A DNA stretch of 64,000 nucleotides from Chryseobacterium glaciei (lineage in GTDB: Bacteria > Bacteroidota > Bacteroidia > Flavobacteriales > Weeksellaceae), in assembly GCF_001648155.1 (NCBI RefSeq), contig NZ_CP015199.1, forward strand, positions 3,171,001 to 3,235,000, written 5' to 3'. Each line of letters starts with the position of its first letter. Within the stretch, counting starts at the first letter, position 1. Below are positions 34,288-43,298 of this stretch, in pieces. The notes beneath the pieces were generated by a model. That model did no database searches. It worked only from the letters and a program-made list of their open reading frames with translations, and was not told where the DNA came from. The position numbers were made by a program, and so were the translations under genes.

Positions 34288-34396
34288 CCTAGCCCCGATC
34301 GCAGCATTTGTTTGAGCTCATTTTTTTGGTTTCGGCGCGGCGGCAAAGCCGCGCCGAAACCAAAAAAATAGCGAGTGCGGAGAGCGGGAAATAGCT
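34288..34396 (+). repeat. Dispersed TAGCCCCGAT-type repeat (copy 3) with a GC-rich hairpin insert
   Basis: Begins CCCTAGCCCCGATCGCAG and ends GCGGAGAGCGGGAAATAGCT, as in copies 1 and 2, but the middle is different. At 34320-34369 lies a perfect 22-bp inverted repeat (arm ATTTTTTTGGTTTCGGCGCG plus GC; loop GGCAAA). The GC-rich core stands out from the AT-rich surroundings. The remaining sequence of the 34031-34511 gap shows no gene. Confidence 0.85.
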
Positions 34397-34458
34397 TCTG
34401 AAAATATAAATAATGAGTAATTGGTGATCAATAATGATAACTCTCGCATATTCAAAAT

Positions 34459-34487
34459 AAAAAAACCAGCCAAAAAATGACCGGTTT
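34459..34487 (-). terminator. Terminator after ppx
   Basis: On the minus strand AAACCGGTCA pairs with TGGCTGGTTT (two G-T wobbles), loop TTTTT, followed by a T run. Confidence 0.8.
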
Positions 34488-34511
34488 TACTATTATATTG
34501 TAAGCTTATAA

Positions 34512-35396
34512 TTACTTTTTATCGTGCAACTGACTGTAAATATTATGAATAAGTCCATCCGCAACAGAGATTCTTGGAACAAAAATTCTACTGATATCAG
34601 ACCATGTCATGACGTTATTGAAAATCTTTAAAGCGTGAGCCACAACATCAGCTCTGTCTTCTCTGAGGTTATGCTTTGTCATTCTTTCTTCCACAGAAAG
34701 TTCATTAAATTCTTTGTATACCTTTTTAAGATGAGAAAGAGTCATTGCTTTTCCATCTTTGGTTTTGCTCATGGAGAAAACTTTGTTGATATTTCCTCCT
34801 GAACCGATGGCAACAATAGGTTTTTTGCTTGAAATATTGTTATTGATCTCTTCTTTCATCTCTTTCCAGTTCTCGAAAGTAACCAGATTATTCAGCAAAC
34901 GTATTGTTCCGATGTTGAAAGATTTTTCATAGACCATTTTGCCGTTTTCGTAAAAGGTAAGTTCGGTAGAACCACCGCCAACATCGATATAAAGATAGGC
35001 GAATTCTTTGTCTAAGCCTTCTGCTACGTGATTTTCATAGATAAGAGTCGCTTCTTCGTCTCCTGAAATAATCTCGATTTCAATTCCGGAAGCTTTTTTT
35101 ACCTGTTTAATGATTTCCTGACCGTTGATGGCGTCACGCATCGCGCTCGTAGCACAAGCTCTGTAATGCTCAACCTTGTAGATTTTCATTAAGTCACTGA
35201 AAATTTTCATGGAATCGATCACCATTTTTTCTCTTTCTTCACCGATCTTTCCCAATGTAAAAACATCCATACCCAATCTCAGAGGGATTCTCAGAAGATT
35301 AAGCTTGATGAATTCAGGCTTATTGTTGTTAATTTTTACTTCATTAATTAAAAGTCGGGCTGCGTTACTACCAATGTCTATAGCTGCGATCTTCAT
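34512..35396 (-). CDS. ppx: Exopolyphosphatase, Ppx/GppA family
   Basis: Removes terminal phosphate from polyphosphate, or from pppGpp in the GppA branch. 294 residues, the short two-domain form. ASKHA ATPase-fold motifs: AAIDIGSNAARLL (residues 3-15), then YLYIDVGGGSTELTF and AIGSGGNINKV. It overlaps the end of ppk1 by 4 bases (ATGA), so the polymerising and degrading enzymes are co-translated. The location next to ppk1 favours polyphosphate over pppGpp as substrate. Confidence 0.92.
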   Translation of the reverse strand: MKIAAIDIGSNAARLLINEVKINNNKPEFIKLNLLRIPLRLGMDVFTLGKIGEEREKMVIDSMKIFSDLMKIYKVEHYRACATSAMRDAINGQEIIKQVKKASGIEIEIISGDEEATLIYENHVAEGLDKEFAYLYIDVGGGSTELTFYENGKMVYEKSFNIGTIRLLNNLVTFENWKEMKEEINNNISSKKPIVAIGSGGNINKVFSMSKTKDGKAMTLSHLKKVYKEFNELSVEERMTKHNLREDRADVVAHALKIFNNVMTWSDISRIFVPRISVADGLIHNIYSQLHDKK

Positions 35397-37465
35397 TTTT
35401 TGCTTGTTTTAGCTTTTAAATATTTATAAGTTTCTATCTGAGAACGGCATTCTTCTTTTCCATTGCTGATATATTCGTTGCTCAATTTTTTGTCTAAAAT
35501 ACGAGCTTTTACGTTATCTCTCAACTGAATGTCCAGAATTTCTTTTAATTCTTTCTTCAGATCTTTATCGGTGATCTTGGCTGCGGCTTCAATTCTGTAG
35601 TCAAGGTTTCTGGTCATCCAGTCTGCTGAGGAAATATACATATCTTCCGCGCCTTTATTGTAGAAATACATTACTCTGGCGTGTTCCAGATATTCATCCA
35701 CAATACTGATAGCTTTTATCTTTTCTTTGAAATCTTTCTGATTTACAGCACAATAAATACCTCTTACAATGATTTTTATGATAACGCCGGCAATAGAAGC
35801 CTCGTATAGTTTTGTAATTAAAGCACGGTCGCTTACCGAATTGGCTTTAATGATCATTTCTGCTCTTCTTCCTGCTTTTGCTTCCTCGATTTCTTTATCA
35901 ATATGATGAACGATCTTTTCACGCATAAACTGTGGACAAACCAATAAATTTTTGCAAGTCTTCAAAATAGGCAAGTAATCTTCTCTGGATTTCTTTAATA
36001 CATTGAAAATTTTATTAATATCTGCCATCACATGACGATCCGAAGTCATTAATAAATGATCACCATAAATTTTAGCTGTTTTTTCGTTAAAATTTCCTGT
36101 GCTTACAAAGCCGTATTGAAGGGTTTTATTTTGTGCTCTTTTCTTAATGATACAAAGCTTGGCGTGAACTTTTTTGTCCGGAATTCCCACTAAAACAGTA
36201 ATTCCTTCCGGTTCCAGCATTTCTTTCCATTTTAAGTTGGATTCTTCATCAAATCTTGCCTGAAGTTCAAGCATTACGGTAACATCTTTACCATTTCTTG
36301 CGGCATAAATCAAAGCATTAATGATTTTTGAACTGCTCGCCAGACGGTATGCTGTGATTTGAATTGATTTTACATCAGGATCCATTGCCGCCTCACGAAG
36401 AAGGTCAATTACAGGAGTATATTTATGGTAAGGGAAGGTAAGAAGGACATCTTTTGCGAGAATAACATCTGTCACTCTTTCGCCATGTTCAAAAGCTTGA
36501 TGTTCAAAAGAAGTTCTTTCTGCAGGTCTTGCATAGGATTCAAAAACATCAGGAAAATCCATGAAATGTTTAAAATTATGAATTTTTCCTCCCGGAATAA
36601 TGCTGTCTTTCTTGGTTAAATTCAGTTTACGGATAAGCAATTCCAATAACGCTTTATCCATATCTTTATCGAAAACAAACCTTGTTGGCTTTCCTTTTCT
36701 TCTGTTTTTAATTCCTTTTTCTATTTTTTCTGCGAAATTGGTTCTGATGTCGTTATCAAGATCCATTTCGGCATCTTTTGTTACTTTGAAAGCGTTTGCA
36801 GCAAATTCGTCATATCCGAAATAAGAGAAAATATGCGGTAGATTGAACGTAATAACATCTTCCAATAGCATCACATTTTTCTCTTCCGGATCTTCTGTCG
36901 GAAGCAATACAAATCTTCCCACAAAACGCGACGGAATTTCAATGATCGCATAATTGCTGGAATATTGCCAGTCTTTTTTTCTCATCGCAACACCCAAATA
37001 AAGACTTTTGTCCCTCATATAAGGCATTGGTGTGTTTTCGTGAAGAAGAATTGGGATAACATTCGCTTCCACAACTTCATCAAAATACGTTCTTACAAAC
37101 TCTTTTTGTCTGGCCGTTAAGTTTTTAGAATTTTTAATGAAAACCTTTTGATCCGCCATTTCGGTCTGAATTTTTTTCCAGGTCTTATCAAAATTCTGCT
37201 GATGTTTAATGACAATTTCATTAATATTTTGAAGGATCTTGGAAGGTGGCTGATAAAAAGATTCAGCGATTACTTTTTCCTTGAAATCCATGGCGCGTTT
37301 TAATCCGGCAACCCGCACTCTGAAAAATTCATCTAAATTATTAGAAAAAATCCCAAGAAAACGGATTCTCAGATGTAATGGTACATTTTCGTCCATCGCT
37401 TCCTGCAAAACTCTTTCGTTGAAGGCAAGCCATGTGATATCTCTCGGATTAAAGTGTAATGACAT
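35393..37465 (-). CDS. ppk1: Polyphosphate kinase 1
   Basis: Reversibly polymerises the gamma phosphate of ATP into polyphosphate. 690 residues, standard length. N-terminal and head domains (PRDITWLAFNERVL; RVRVAGLKRAM) precede the two phospholipase-D-like catalytic domains. The autophosphorylated histidine is His434 in KVHAKL; Arg374 in ITAYRLA and the second site LEHARVMYFYN (~593-603) are present. First gene of the ppk1-ppx operon, transcribed divergently from the M43 protease. Confidence 0.96.
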   Translation of the reverse strand: MSLHFNPRDITWLAFNERVLQEAMDENVPLHLRIRFLGIFSNNLDEFFRVRVAGLKRAMDFKEKVIAESFYQPPSKILQNINEIVIKHQQNFDKTWKKIQTEMADQKVFIKNSKNLTARQKEFVRTYFDEVVEANVIPILLHENTPMPYMRDKSLYLGVAMRKKDWQYSSNYAIIEIPSRFVGRFVLLPTEDPEEKNVMLLEDVITFNLPHIFSYFGYDEFAANAFKVTKDAEMDLDNDIRTNFAEKIEKGIKNRRKGKPTRFVFDKDMDKALLELLIRKLNLTKKDSIIPGGKIHNFKHFMDFPDVFESYARPAERTSFEHQAFEHGERVTDVILAKDVLLTFPYHKYTPVIDLLREAAMDPDVKSIQITAYRLASSSKIINALIYAARNGKDVTVMLELQARFDEESNLKWKEMLEPEGITVLVGIPDKKVHAKLCIIKKRAQNKTLQYGFVSTGNFNEKTAKIYGDHLLMTSDRHVMADINKIFNVLKKSREDYLPILKTCKNLLVCPQFMREKIVHHIDKEIEEAKAGRRAEMIIKANSVSDRALITKLYEASIAGVIIKIIVRGIYCAVNQKDFKEKIKAISIVDEYLEHARVMYFYNKGAEDMYISSADWMTRNLDYRIEAAAKITDKDLKKELKEILDIQLRDNVKARILDKKLSNEYISNGKEECRSQIETYKYLKAKTSKK

Positions 37466-37649
37466 TCTCTAGTTTATAATTTGTCAAAAATAATAATTCG
37501 TACGCTTTTCAACTATTTTTCTAGGTTAAACTTTGATTAATTTTTAATGTTTTAAATAAAGAACAAAAGAAAAGATAATTTTCTGTAAGGATTTTGAAAC
37601 GATTCCGACTATAGTTATAAAGATAAGTTATAATTATAAAAAATTATTT

Positions 37650-38882
37650 ATGAAAAAGTGTTTATTATTAATTATCGGTTTTTTAATGACCAATACATAT
37701 GCACAGAGAGGATGTGCAACGGATCAGAAAATGAAAGAATTTTTTCAAAAAAATCCTCAGGCTTTAGAAAGAAAAGCAGATCTGCGAAACTTTCTTATTA
37801 ACAAAAATAATACGGCGAAATCTCCACAAACTGTAGTTACAATTCCTGTGGTTGTGCATGTATTATATAAGAATGCAACGCAAAATATTTCTGATGCTCA
37901 AATTGCATCACAAATTGCAGTTCTGAATAACGATTTCAGAAAGATGAACTCAGACTTTAATACTGTGGTTCCGAATGCATTCAAACCAATGGCTGCAGAT
38001 CTGGAATTAGCTTTCTGTATGGCAACAAAAGATCCCAACGGAAACCCAACAACCGGTATTGAAAGAAAATCTGTACCCTCGAATTTTGATTTCGAAGGAG
38101 ATTATTATATTGCTTCAGGAGCTTTAGCATGGGATCCTACAAAATATTTGAATATTTGGATAGGACAAATGCCGCCCGGAATTTTAGGGCAAGCGTATCT
38201 TCCTGATGCTGCAGGATTAGAGCTTGATGGTCTGGCAATTGGTTATCAGTATTTTGGGACAATCGGTACGGTATCTGCTCCTTTTAATAAAGGAAGAACG
38301 GCAACTCACGAAATCGGACATTATTTTGGGTTGGAACATATTTGGGGACTTGACGGAAGTGCTTGTGGAACCTCTGATAATGATGACTTTTGTGCTGATA
38401 CTCCTGCTACTGACAGTCCGTATTATGACTCACCTACATTTCCGGATAACCAACTTACATGTACACCTTCTGCAAACGGAGCCATGTTTATGAATTTTAT
38501 GGATTATGTAGATGATGCCGCAATGGCAATGTTTAGTAATAATCAAAAAACAATCACAAGTAACACAATGGCAGGCCCACGTGCCAGTTTACTTAATACC
38601 AATGGATGTTCTTCTACTGTTTTAGGTACAAATGAAAGTGAAAAAGCAAATTCTATTACTGTTTTTCCTAATCCGACCACAGAATATGTTTCTATAGCTT
38701 CACCGTTGGTTAAAATTAATGAAGCAGAGATATTTAATTCTGAAGGCAGATTGGTAAGAAAAGCTTTTATTAAAAATGAGACTGACAAAATTAATGTCAA
38801 AGATTTGGCAACCGGAACCTATTATGTAAGAACTTATAATGACAAACAGTTCGTTAAATCTATGAAATTTATTAAGAAATAA
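37650..38882 (+). CDS. Secreted M43 (pappalysin-type) zinc metalloprotease with T9SS sorting domain
   Basis: 410 residues. Signal peptide ~1-18 (ending TYAQ), propeptide to about residue 60, then the protease (TIPVVVHVLYKN start). The zinc motif HExxHxxGxxH is complete as HEIGHYFGLEH (~220-230), followed by the M43 CADTPATDSP region and the Met-turn MNFMDYVDD. The C-terminal ~75 residues are a T9SS type A signal (SITVFPNPTTEYVSI, LATGTYYVRT, KSMKFIKK). It is an extracellular peptidase, substrate unknown. Confidence 0.94.
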   Translation: MKKCLLLIIGFLMTNTYAQRGCATDQKMKEFFQKNPQALERKADLRNFLINKNNTAKSPQTVVTIPVVVHVLYKNATQNISDAQIASQIAVLNNDFRKMNSDFNTVVPNAFKPMAADLELAFCMATKDPNGNPTTGIERKSVPSNFDFEGDYYIASGALAWDPTKYLNIWIGQMPPGILGQAYLPDAAGLELDGLAIGYQYFGTIGTVSAPFNKGRTATHEIGHYFGLEHIWGLDGSACGTSDNDDFCADTPATDSPYYDSPTFPDNQLTCTPSANGAMFMNFMDYVDDAAMAMFSNNQKTITSNTMAGPRASLLNTNGCSSTVLGTNESEKANSITVFPNPTTEYVSIASPLVKINEAEIFNSEGRLVRKAFIKNETDKINVKDLATGTYYVRTYNDKQFVKSMKFIKK

Positions 38883-38910
38883 GTGAAAAAATTTCCTACT
38901 ATTTACTTTT

Positions 38911-38942
38911 AAACCTCGATCATATCGGGGTTTTATTTTTTA
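38911..38942 (+). terminator. Terminator after the M43 protease
   Basis: AAACCTCGAT / ATCGGGGTTT stem (one T-G wobble), loop CAT, then TATTTTTT. Confidence 0.85.
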
Positions 38943-39034
38943 ATATGTCAATTTGTCACAAAAAACTATATGGTACAGATATTGAGAAATAGAGATTGTA
39001 ATTAATAATTAAAATTAGAAAAAATATAAATATT

Positions 39035-40933
39035 ATGAGTAAAATAATTGGAATTGACTTAGGAACAACCAACTCTTGCGTTGCAGTAATGGAAGGTAAA
39101 GATGCTGTTGTTATTCCTAATGCAGAAGGTAAAAGAACGACACCTTCTATTGTAGCATTTACAGAAGATGGTGAAAGAAAAGTAGGAGATCCTGCAAAAA
39201 GACAGGCTGTAACGAATCCAAAAAAGACAGTATATTCTATCAAAAGATTTATTGGAACTCATTTTAAAGATGATGCAAGTGAAATTTCAAGAGTACCTTA
39301 CGACGTAGTAAAAGGTCCGAATGACACTGTAAAAGTTAAAATTGACGATAGAGAATATACTCCACAGGAAATTTCTGCAATGACGCTTCAGAAAATGAAG
39401 AAAACTGCTGAAGATTATCTTGGACAAGAAGTAACAAGAGCGGTAATTACTGTTCCGGCTTACTTCAACGATGCACAAAGACAGGCTACTAAAGAAGCAG
39501 GAGAAATCGCTGGTCTTACAGTAGAAAGAATTATCAACGAACCAACTGCAGCTGCATTGGCTTACGGTATGGATAAGGCTCACAAAGATCAGAAGATCGC
39601 TGTTTATGACCTTGGAGGTGGTACTTTCGACGTTTCTATCCTAGATTTAGGAGACGGGGTTTTCGAAGTATTGTCTACAAACGGTGATACACACTTAGGA
39701 GGTGATGACTTTGATGATGTAATTATCAACTGGATGGCTGACGAGTTCAAAGCTGAAGAAGGAGTTGAATTAAAATCTGATGCAATCGCACTACAGAGAT
39801 TAAAAGAAGCTGCTGAAAAAGCAAAAATTGAATTATCTTCTTCTCCACAAACTGAAATCAACTTACCATATATCACTGCTACAGCTACAGGTCCTAAACA
39901 CTTAGTGAAGACTTTAACTAAAGCTAAATTCGAGCAATTAGCGGCAGACTTAGTAAGAAGATCTATGGAGCCTTGTAAAAAAGCGCTTTCTGATGCAGGT
40001 CTTTCTATCTCAGATATCGATGAGGTAATCTTGGTTGGAGGTTCTACAAGAATCCCTATCATTCAGGAAGAAGTTGAAAAATTCTTCGGTAAAAAACCAT
40101 CTAAAGGAGTAAACCCTGACGAAGTAGTAGCAATTGGTGCTGCAATTCAAGGAGGAGTTCTTACAGGAGACGTAACAGATGTATTACTTCTTGACGTTAC
40201 TCCACTTTCTTTAGGTATCGAAACTATGGGTTCTGTATTCACTAAATTAATTGAATCAAACACTACGATCCCAACTAAAAAATCTGAAGTATTCTCTACA
40301 GCTTCTGACAATCAGCCAGCTGTAAGCATCAGAGTAGGACAAGGTGAAAGACCAATGTTCAACGATAACAAAGAGATCGGTAGATTTGATCTTACTGACA
40401 TTCCACCAGCACAAAGAGGAGTTCCTCAGATCGAAGTAACTTTTGATATTGATGCAAACGGAATCTTGAGCGTTTCTGCTAAAGATAAAGGTACAGGTAA
40501 AGAGCAGTCTATTAAAATCCAAGCATCTTCAGGTCTTTCTGACGAAGAAATCGAAAGAATGAAAAAAGAAGCTCAGGAAAACTCTGCATCTGATGCTAAG
40601 AGAAAAGAAGAAGTTGAAATCTTCAACAAAGCTGACGGATTGATCTTCCAAACTGAAAAGCAATTGAAAGAGTTTGGTGATAAATTATCAGCTGACAAAA
40701 AAGCAGCAATCGAAGCAGCTCACGCAGAATTGAAAACAGCTTTCGAAGCTAAAAATGGTGATGATGTTAAAGCTAAAACAGAAGTTTTAGATGCAGCTTG
40801 GATGGCAGCTTCAGAAGAAATGTATGCAGCAGGACAGCAGGCAGACGGAGCAGGAGCTCAAAACCCTGGAGGTAATGCAAATGCAGGAGGTGCTGAAGAT
40901 GTACAGGATGCAGACTTCGAAGAAGTGAAATAA
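39035..40933 (+). CDS. dnaK: Chaperone DnaK (Hsp70)
   Basis: 632 residues, standard. ATPase domain [17 protein letters not shown] (3-19), [25 protein letters not shown]; linker [18 protein letters not shown], then the beta-sandwich substrate domain and a helical lid ending with the Gly/Ala/Asn-rich tail and [12 protein letters not shown]. No dnaJ or grpE gene adjoins, and no CIRCE inverted repeat is visible upstream. Codon usage is biased towards few codons, as expected of a very highly expressed gene. Confidence 0.99.
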   Translation: MSKIIGIDLGTTNSCVAVMEGKDAVVIPNAEGKRTTPSIVAFTEDGERKVGDPAKRQAVTNPKKTVYSIKRFIGTHFKDDASEISRVPYDVVKGPNDTVKVKIDDREYTPQEISAMTLQKMKKTAEDYLGQEVTRAVITVPAYFNDAQRQATKEAGEIAGLTVERIINEPTAAALAYGMDKAHKDQKIAVYDLGGGTFDVSILDLGDGVFEVLSTNGDTHLGGDDFDDVIINWMADEFKAEEGVELKSDAIALQRLKEAAEKAKIELSSSPQTEINLPYITATATGPKHLVKTLTKAKFEQLAADLVRRSMEPCKKALSDAGLSISDIDEVILVGGSTRIPIIQEEVEKFFGKKPSKGVNPDEVVAIGAAIQGGVLTGDVTDVLLLDVTPLSLGIETMGSVFTKLIESNTTIPTKKSEVFSTASDNQPAVSIRVGQGERPMFNDNKEIGRFDLTDIPPAQRGVPQIEVTFDIDANGILSVSAKDKGTGKEQSIKIQASSGLSDEEIERMKKEAQENSASDAKRKEEVEIFNKADGLIFQTEKQLKEFGDKLSADKKAAIEAAHAELKTAFEAKNGDDVKAKTEVLDAAWMAASEEMYAAGQQADGAGAQNPGGNANAGGAEDVQDADFEEVK

Positions 40934-40963
40934 TTATTGATTAAACAATAATAACAAATAATA

Positions 40964-41001
40964 AAAATCCGCTTTAAACGAACGTTTAAAGCGGATTTTT
41001 T
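40964..41001 (+). terminator. Strong terminator after dnaK
   Basis: AAAATCCGCTTTAAACG pairs with CGTTTAAAGCGGATTTT around AA, then a T run. It is the longest perfect terminator stem in the window. Confidence 0.95.
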
Positions 41002-41489
41002 ATGTTTATACTTTTCTGTTAACTTCTTTTATTGTTGTTTTTTTACCATATAATTGTATCATATTTGTACCGCACCATAATTGGAGAACATGAGCAACTT
41101 GTTATGTATTAATTGGTTGTAAGCATTTTGGAGATTCAATATTAATCTAAAAAAGTAAGTATTGTGGGATTTAGTAAATTGAAAATACCGAGAGTTTATA
41201 AGCATTGCCAGTTTGATGAATTTAAAAAAGTGCGATAAGAAAATATTTGTAAAAATGTATTTCAATCTTCTTCAATATATAAAGTATTAATTGAACTAAT
41301 TAGTAAAATAATTTGAGCTAAAAAGAATATTGTATTTTGTAGAAGATCCATAAATTTATGTAATCTCAATTTGAACGTATGTTTTATTTTTTAGAATTTA
41401 CTATATAATGATTTAATGCTTTAATGCTTATTGTTTAACTTAGCATTACCCATAAATTAATCAAATTGAGTAATATAAAAAGTAAGTAA
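41002..41489. other. AT-rich intergenic region upstream of the AraC regulator
   Basis: No open frame with protein-like sequence on either strand. It holds a near-promoter CATATTTG (41059-41066) followed only by a 10-codon frame at 41090, and the palindrome ACTAATTAGT at 41295. A 68-codon frame on the minus strand looks like chance in AT-rich DNA. Confidence 0.6.
41295..41304. promoter_or_regulatory. Putative operator ACTAATTAGT upstream of the AraC gene
   Basis: Perfect 10-bp palindrome, 185 bases before the araC-type start. The same word occurs twice at 43146-43178 in front of another gene of this cluster, in each case followed by an A-rich stretch and TTTGA. Confidence 0.5.
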
Positions 41490-42350
41490 ATGAAAAAAAT
41501 GATTAAAGTTCCAACTTCTTTGATTGGTGGTGATGCTCCACAAAATTCTCTAATGTTAGATGGTTGTTCTGTAATCGAGCAGTGCATACACAGTACAGAA
41601 GTTAAAGGAACAATGTATCTAGAACAGCATTTGCTCCTTATTGTACTTGAAGGATCTGTTGTTTTGACCTATGGAAAACAGGAATATAAGCTTGGCAAGA
41701 ACGATATGATTTTGCTTAAAAAGGCAACTGCGGTAAAATATCATAAATTCGGCAATGCTGAAAATGATAATATCTATGACAGCTTAATGTTCAGCATCAA
41801 AGATGATATTCTAAAATCATTTTTGTCAACTTCAGAAATTAAGGTGTTAAAACCTGAAGGAGAAATCAAAACAGGGGCTTACCCAATGAATAAGTGTTTG
41901 GTTGCATTTGCCCATTCCATGAAGCCTTACTTTTTTGATCATTCTGTGGTTCATCCCGGACAGCTTCGCCTAAAGATTATGGAATTATTATACGATGTTG
42001 CGGAATGCAATCGAAGCATGTTTTTACAAATCCTCCAGTTACACGAGCCGGTACGAACAGATATCCGTAACGTGGTAGAACAGCATTATGCTTCACCGGT
42101 TTCTGTTTCCGAACTGGCGTATCTTTCCGGCAGAAGTTTGTCAAGTTTTAAGAGAGATTTTCAGAATATATACAATGTTGCACCTGCAACCTGGATCAGA
42201 GAAAAGAGATTGGAAAAGGCTAAAGATATGTTGGAAACAACAATGCTGTCTGTTTCAGATATTTGTTACTCCTTAGGATTTGAGAATGTCTCTCACTTTT
42301 CAAGAATATATAAAGAATTTCACGGACAGGCACCAAGTACCTCTCGTTAG
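41490..42350 (+). CDS. AraC-family transcriptional regulator
   Basis: 286 residues. N-terminal ~165 residues are a cupin-like sensor (YLEQHLLLIVLEGSVVLTYGKQEYKLGKNDMILL). Two HTH units follow at ~190-285: VSVSELAYLSGRSLSSFKRDF and MLSVSDICYSLGFENVSHFSRIYKEFHGQAPS. It heads the same-strand redox cluster and probably regulates it, or senses the same stress. AraC proteins usually bind direct repeats, so the palindromic ACTAATTAGT may belong to another regulator. The effector is unknown. Confidence 0.93.
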   Translation: MKKMIKVPTSLIGGDAPQNSLMLDGCSVIEQCIHSTEVKGTMYLEQHLLLIVLEGSVVLTYGKQEYKLGKNDMILLKKATAVKYHKFGNAENDNIYDSLMFSIKDDILKSFLSTSEIKVLKPEGEIKTGAYPMNKCLVAFAHSMKPYFFDHSVVHPGQLRLKIMELLYDVAECNRSMFLQILQLHEPVRTDIRNVVEQHYASPVSVSELAYLSGRSLSSFKRDFQNIYNVAPATWIREKRLEKAKDMLETTMLSVSDICYSLGFENVSHFSRIYKEFHGQAPSTSR

Positions 42351-42373
42351 TAGATAATTTAAAATATAAAGTT

Positions 42374-43009
42374 ATGAAAGTATTAGTCATTGGAGGAAAT
42401 GGTAGAGTTGGATCTCTTTTAGTTGATAAATTAGCTGCTCAATATCAAGTTGTAGCCGGCTCAAGAAGCCCAAAGCCAGAAAAGAACTTGGATAATATTG
42501 AGCATAGCCACATTGATTTGCTAAGTGATATTGATACGATTGCAAAAAGTATGAAGGATGTTGATGTTGTTTATTTTGTTTCTGGTTCACGTGGGAAAAA
42601 TCTTCTGCAGATAGATTTACACGGAGCGATAAAATCGATGCAAGCCGCAGAGAAAGTTGGTGTTAAACGTTACATTATGCTGAGTTCTATTTTCGCATTG
42701 CAACCTGAACGTTGGAAAGAATCTTTCCTGAGCGACTTGACAGATTATAATATTGCCAAGCACTATGCTGACCTTTATCTTACCACTCAAACCCAACTTG
42801 ATTACACGATTTTGCAGCCGGGAGCGCTCAAAGAAGAACAAGGAACGGGGAAAATAGAGACTAATGTTGTCAATCCGGGATCTAATTCTATTGCTAATGT
42901 GGTAGATACCCTCGTTGCAATATTAGAAAATCATTCAACAATCGGTAAGGTTATTTTGATGCACGATGGCGATACGCCGATTATCGAAGCTTTACATCAA
43001 ATCAAATAA
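42374..43009 (+). CDS. NAD(P)H-binding oxidoreductase (NmrA/SDR-like)
   Basis: 211 residues, 23 bases behind the AraC gene and probably co-transcribed. Nucleotide motif VIGGNGRVGSLLVDKL (5-20), then VVAGSRSPKPE, DVVYFVSGSRGKN and YIMLSSIFALQPE; the C-terminal region contains TILQPGALKEEQGTG. This is the atypical-SDR group of NAD(P)H-binding proteins (YwnB/ytfG-like), which includes quinone oxidoreductases. It fits the redox theme of the cluster; the substrate is unknown. Confidence 0.9.
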   Translation: MKVLVIGGNGRVGSLLVDKLAAQYQVVAGSRSPKPEKNLDNIEHSHIDLLSDIDTIAKSMKDVDVVYFVSGSRGKNLLQIDLHGAIKSMQAAEKVGVKRYIMLSSIFALQPERWKESFLSDLTDYNIAKHYADLYLTTQTQLDYTILQPGALKEEQGTGKIETNVVNPGSNSIANVVDTLVAILENHSTIGKVILMHDGDTPIIEALHQIK

Positions 43010-43145
43010 AATTCAGGTATTTCATTAATTTAATCATATTCTTCCAGTCAGTTTTAAATTTGCTATTAAAAAAAGTTTTATAGCTAAATCTGATTTAGGC
43101 AGAAACTTTCACATTGTATTTCTCAATTTTCCAATTCCAAAAAAG

Positions 43146-43210
43146 GACTAATTAGTCAAAATATTTGAACTAATTAGAAAAAGTATCATTCTTTCGTCAT
43201 TGTACCTTTG
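43146..43210 (+). promoter_or_regulatory. Internal cluster promoter with two ACTAATTAG operators
   Basis: Perfect 12-bp palindrome GACTAATTAGTC (43146-43157), a second half-degenerate copy AACTAATTAGA (43168-43178), then an exact -7 TACCTTTG (43203-43210). The second site covers the expected -33 position, so binding should block or position RNA polymerase. Confidence 0.65.
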
Positions 43211-43298
43211 TTATAGAAAAAGAGCTTAATAATTCTGTCAAATAGAACAGTAATTTATGCTCGTAAAAATAACAATCCTCAAAAAAACAAGACGATTT

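Noticed and set aside
38943..39034. CIRCE heat-shock operator ahead of dnaK
   Set aside because: No TTAGCACTC-type inverted repeat is present.
41059..41265. Minus-strand frame of 68 codons behind dnaK
   Set aside because: Phe/Leu/Asn-rich composition typical of chance frames in AT-rich DNA; no promoter, no coupling.
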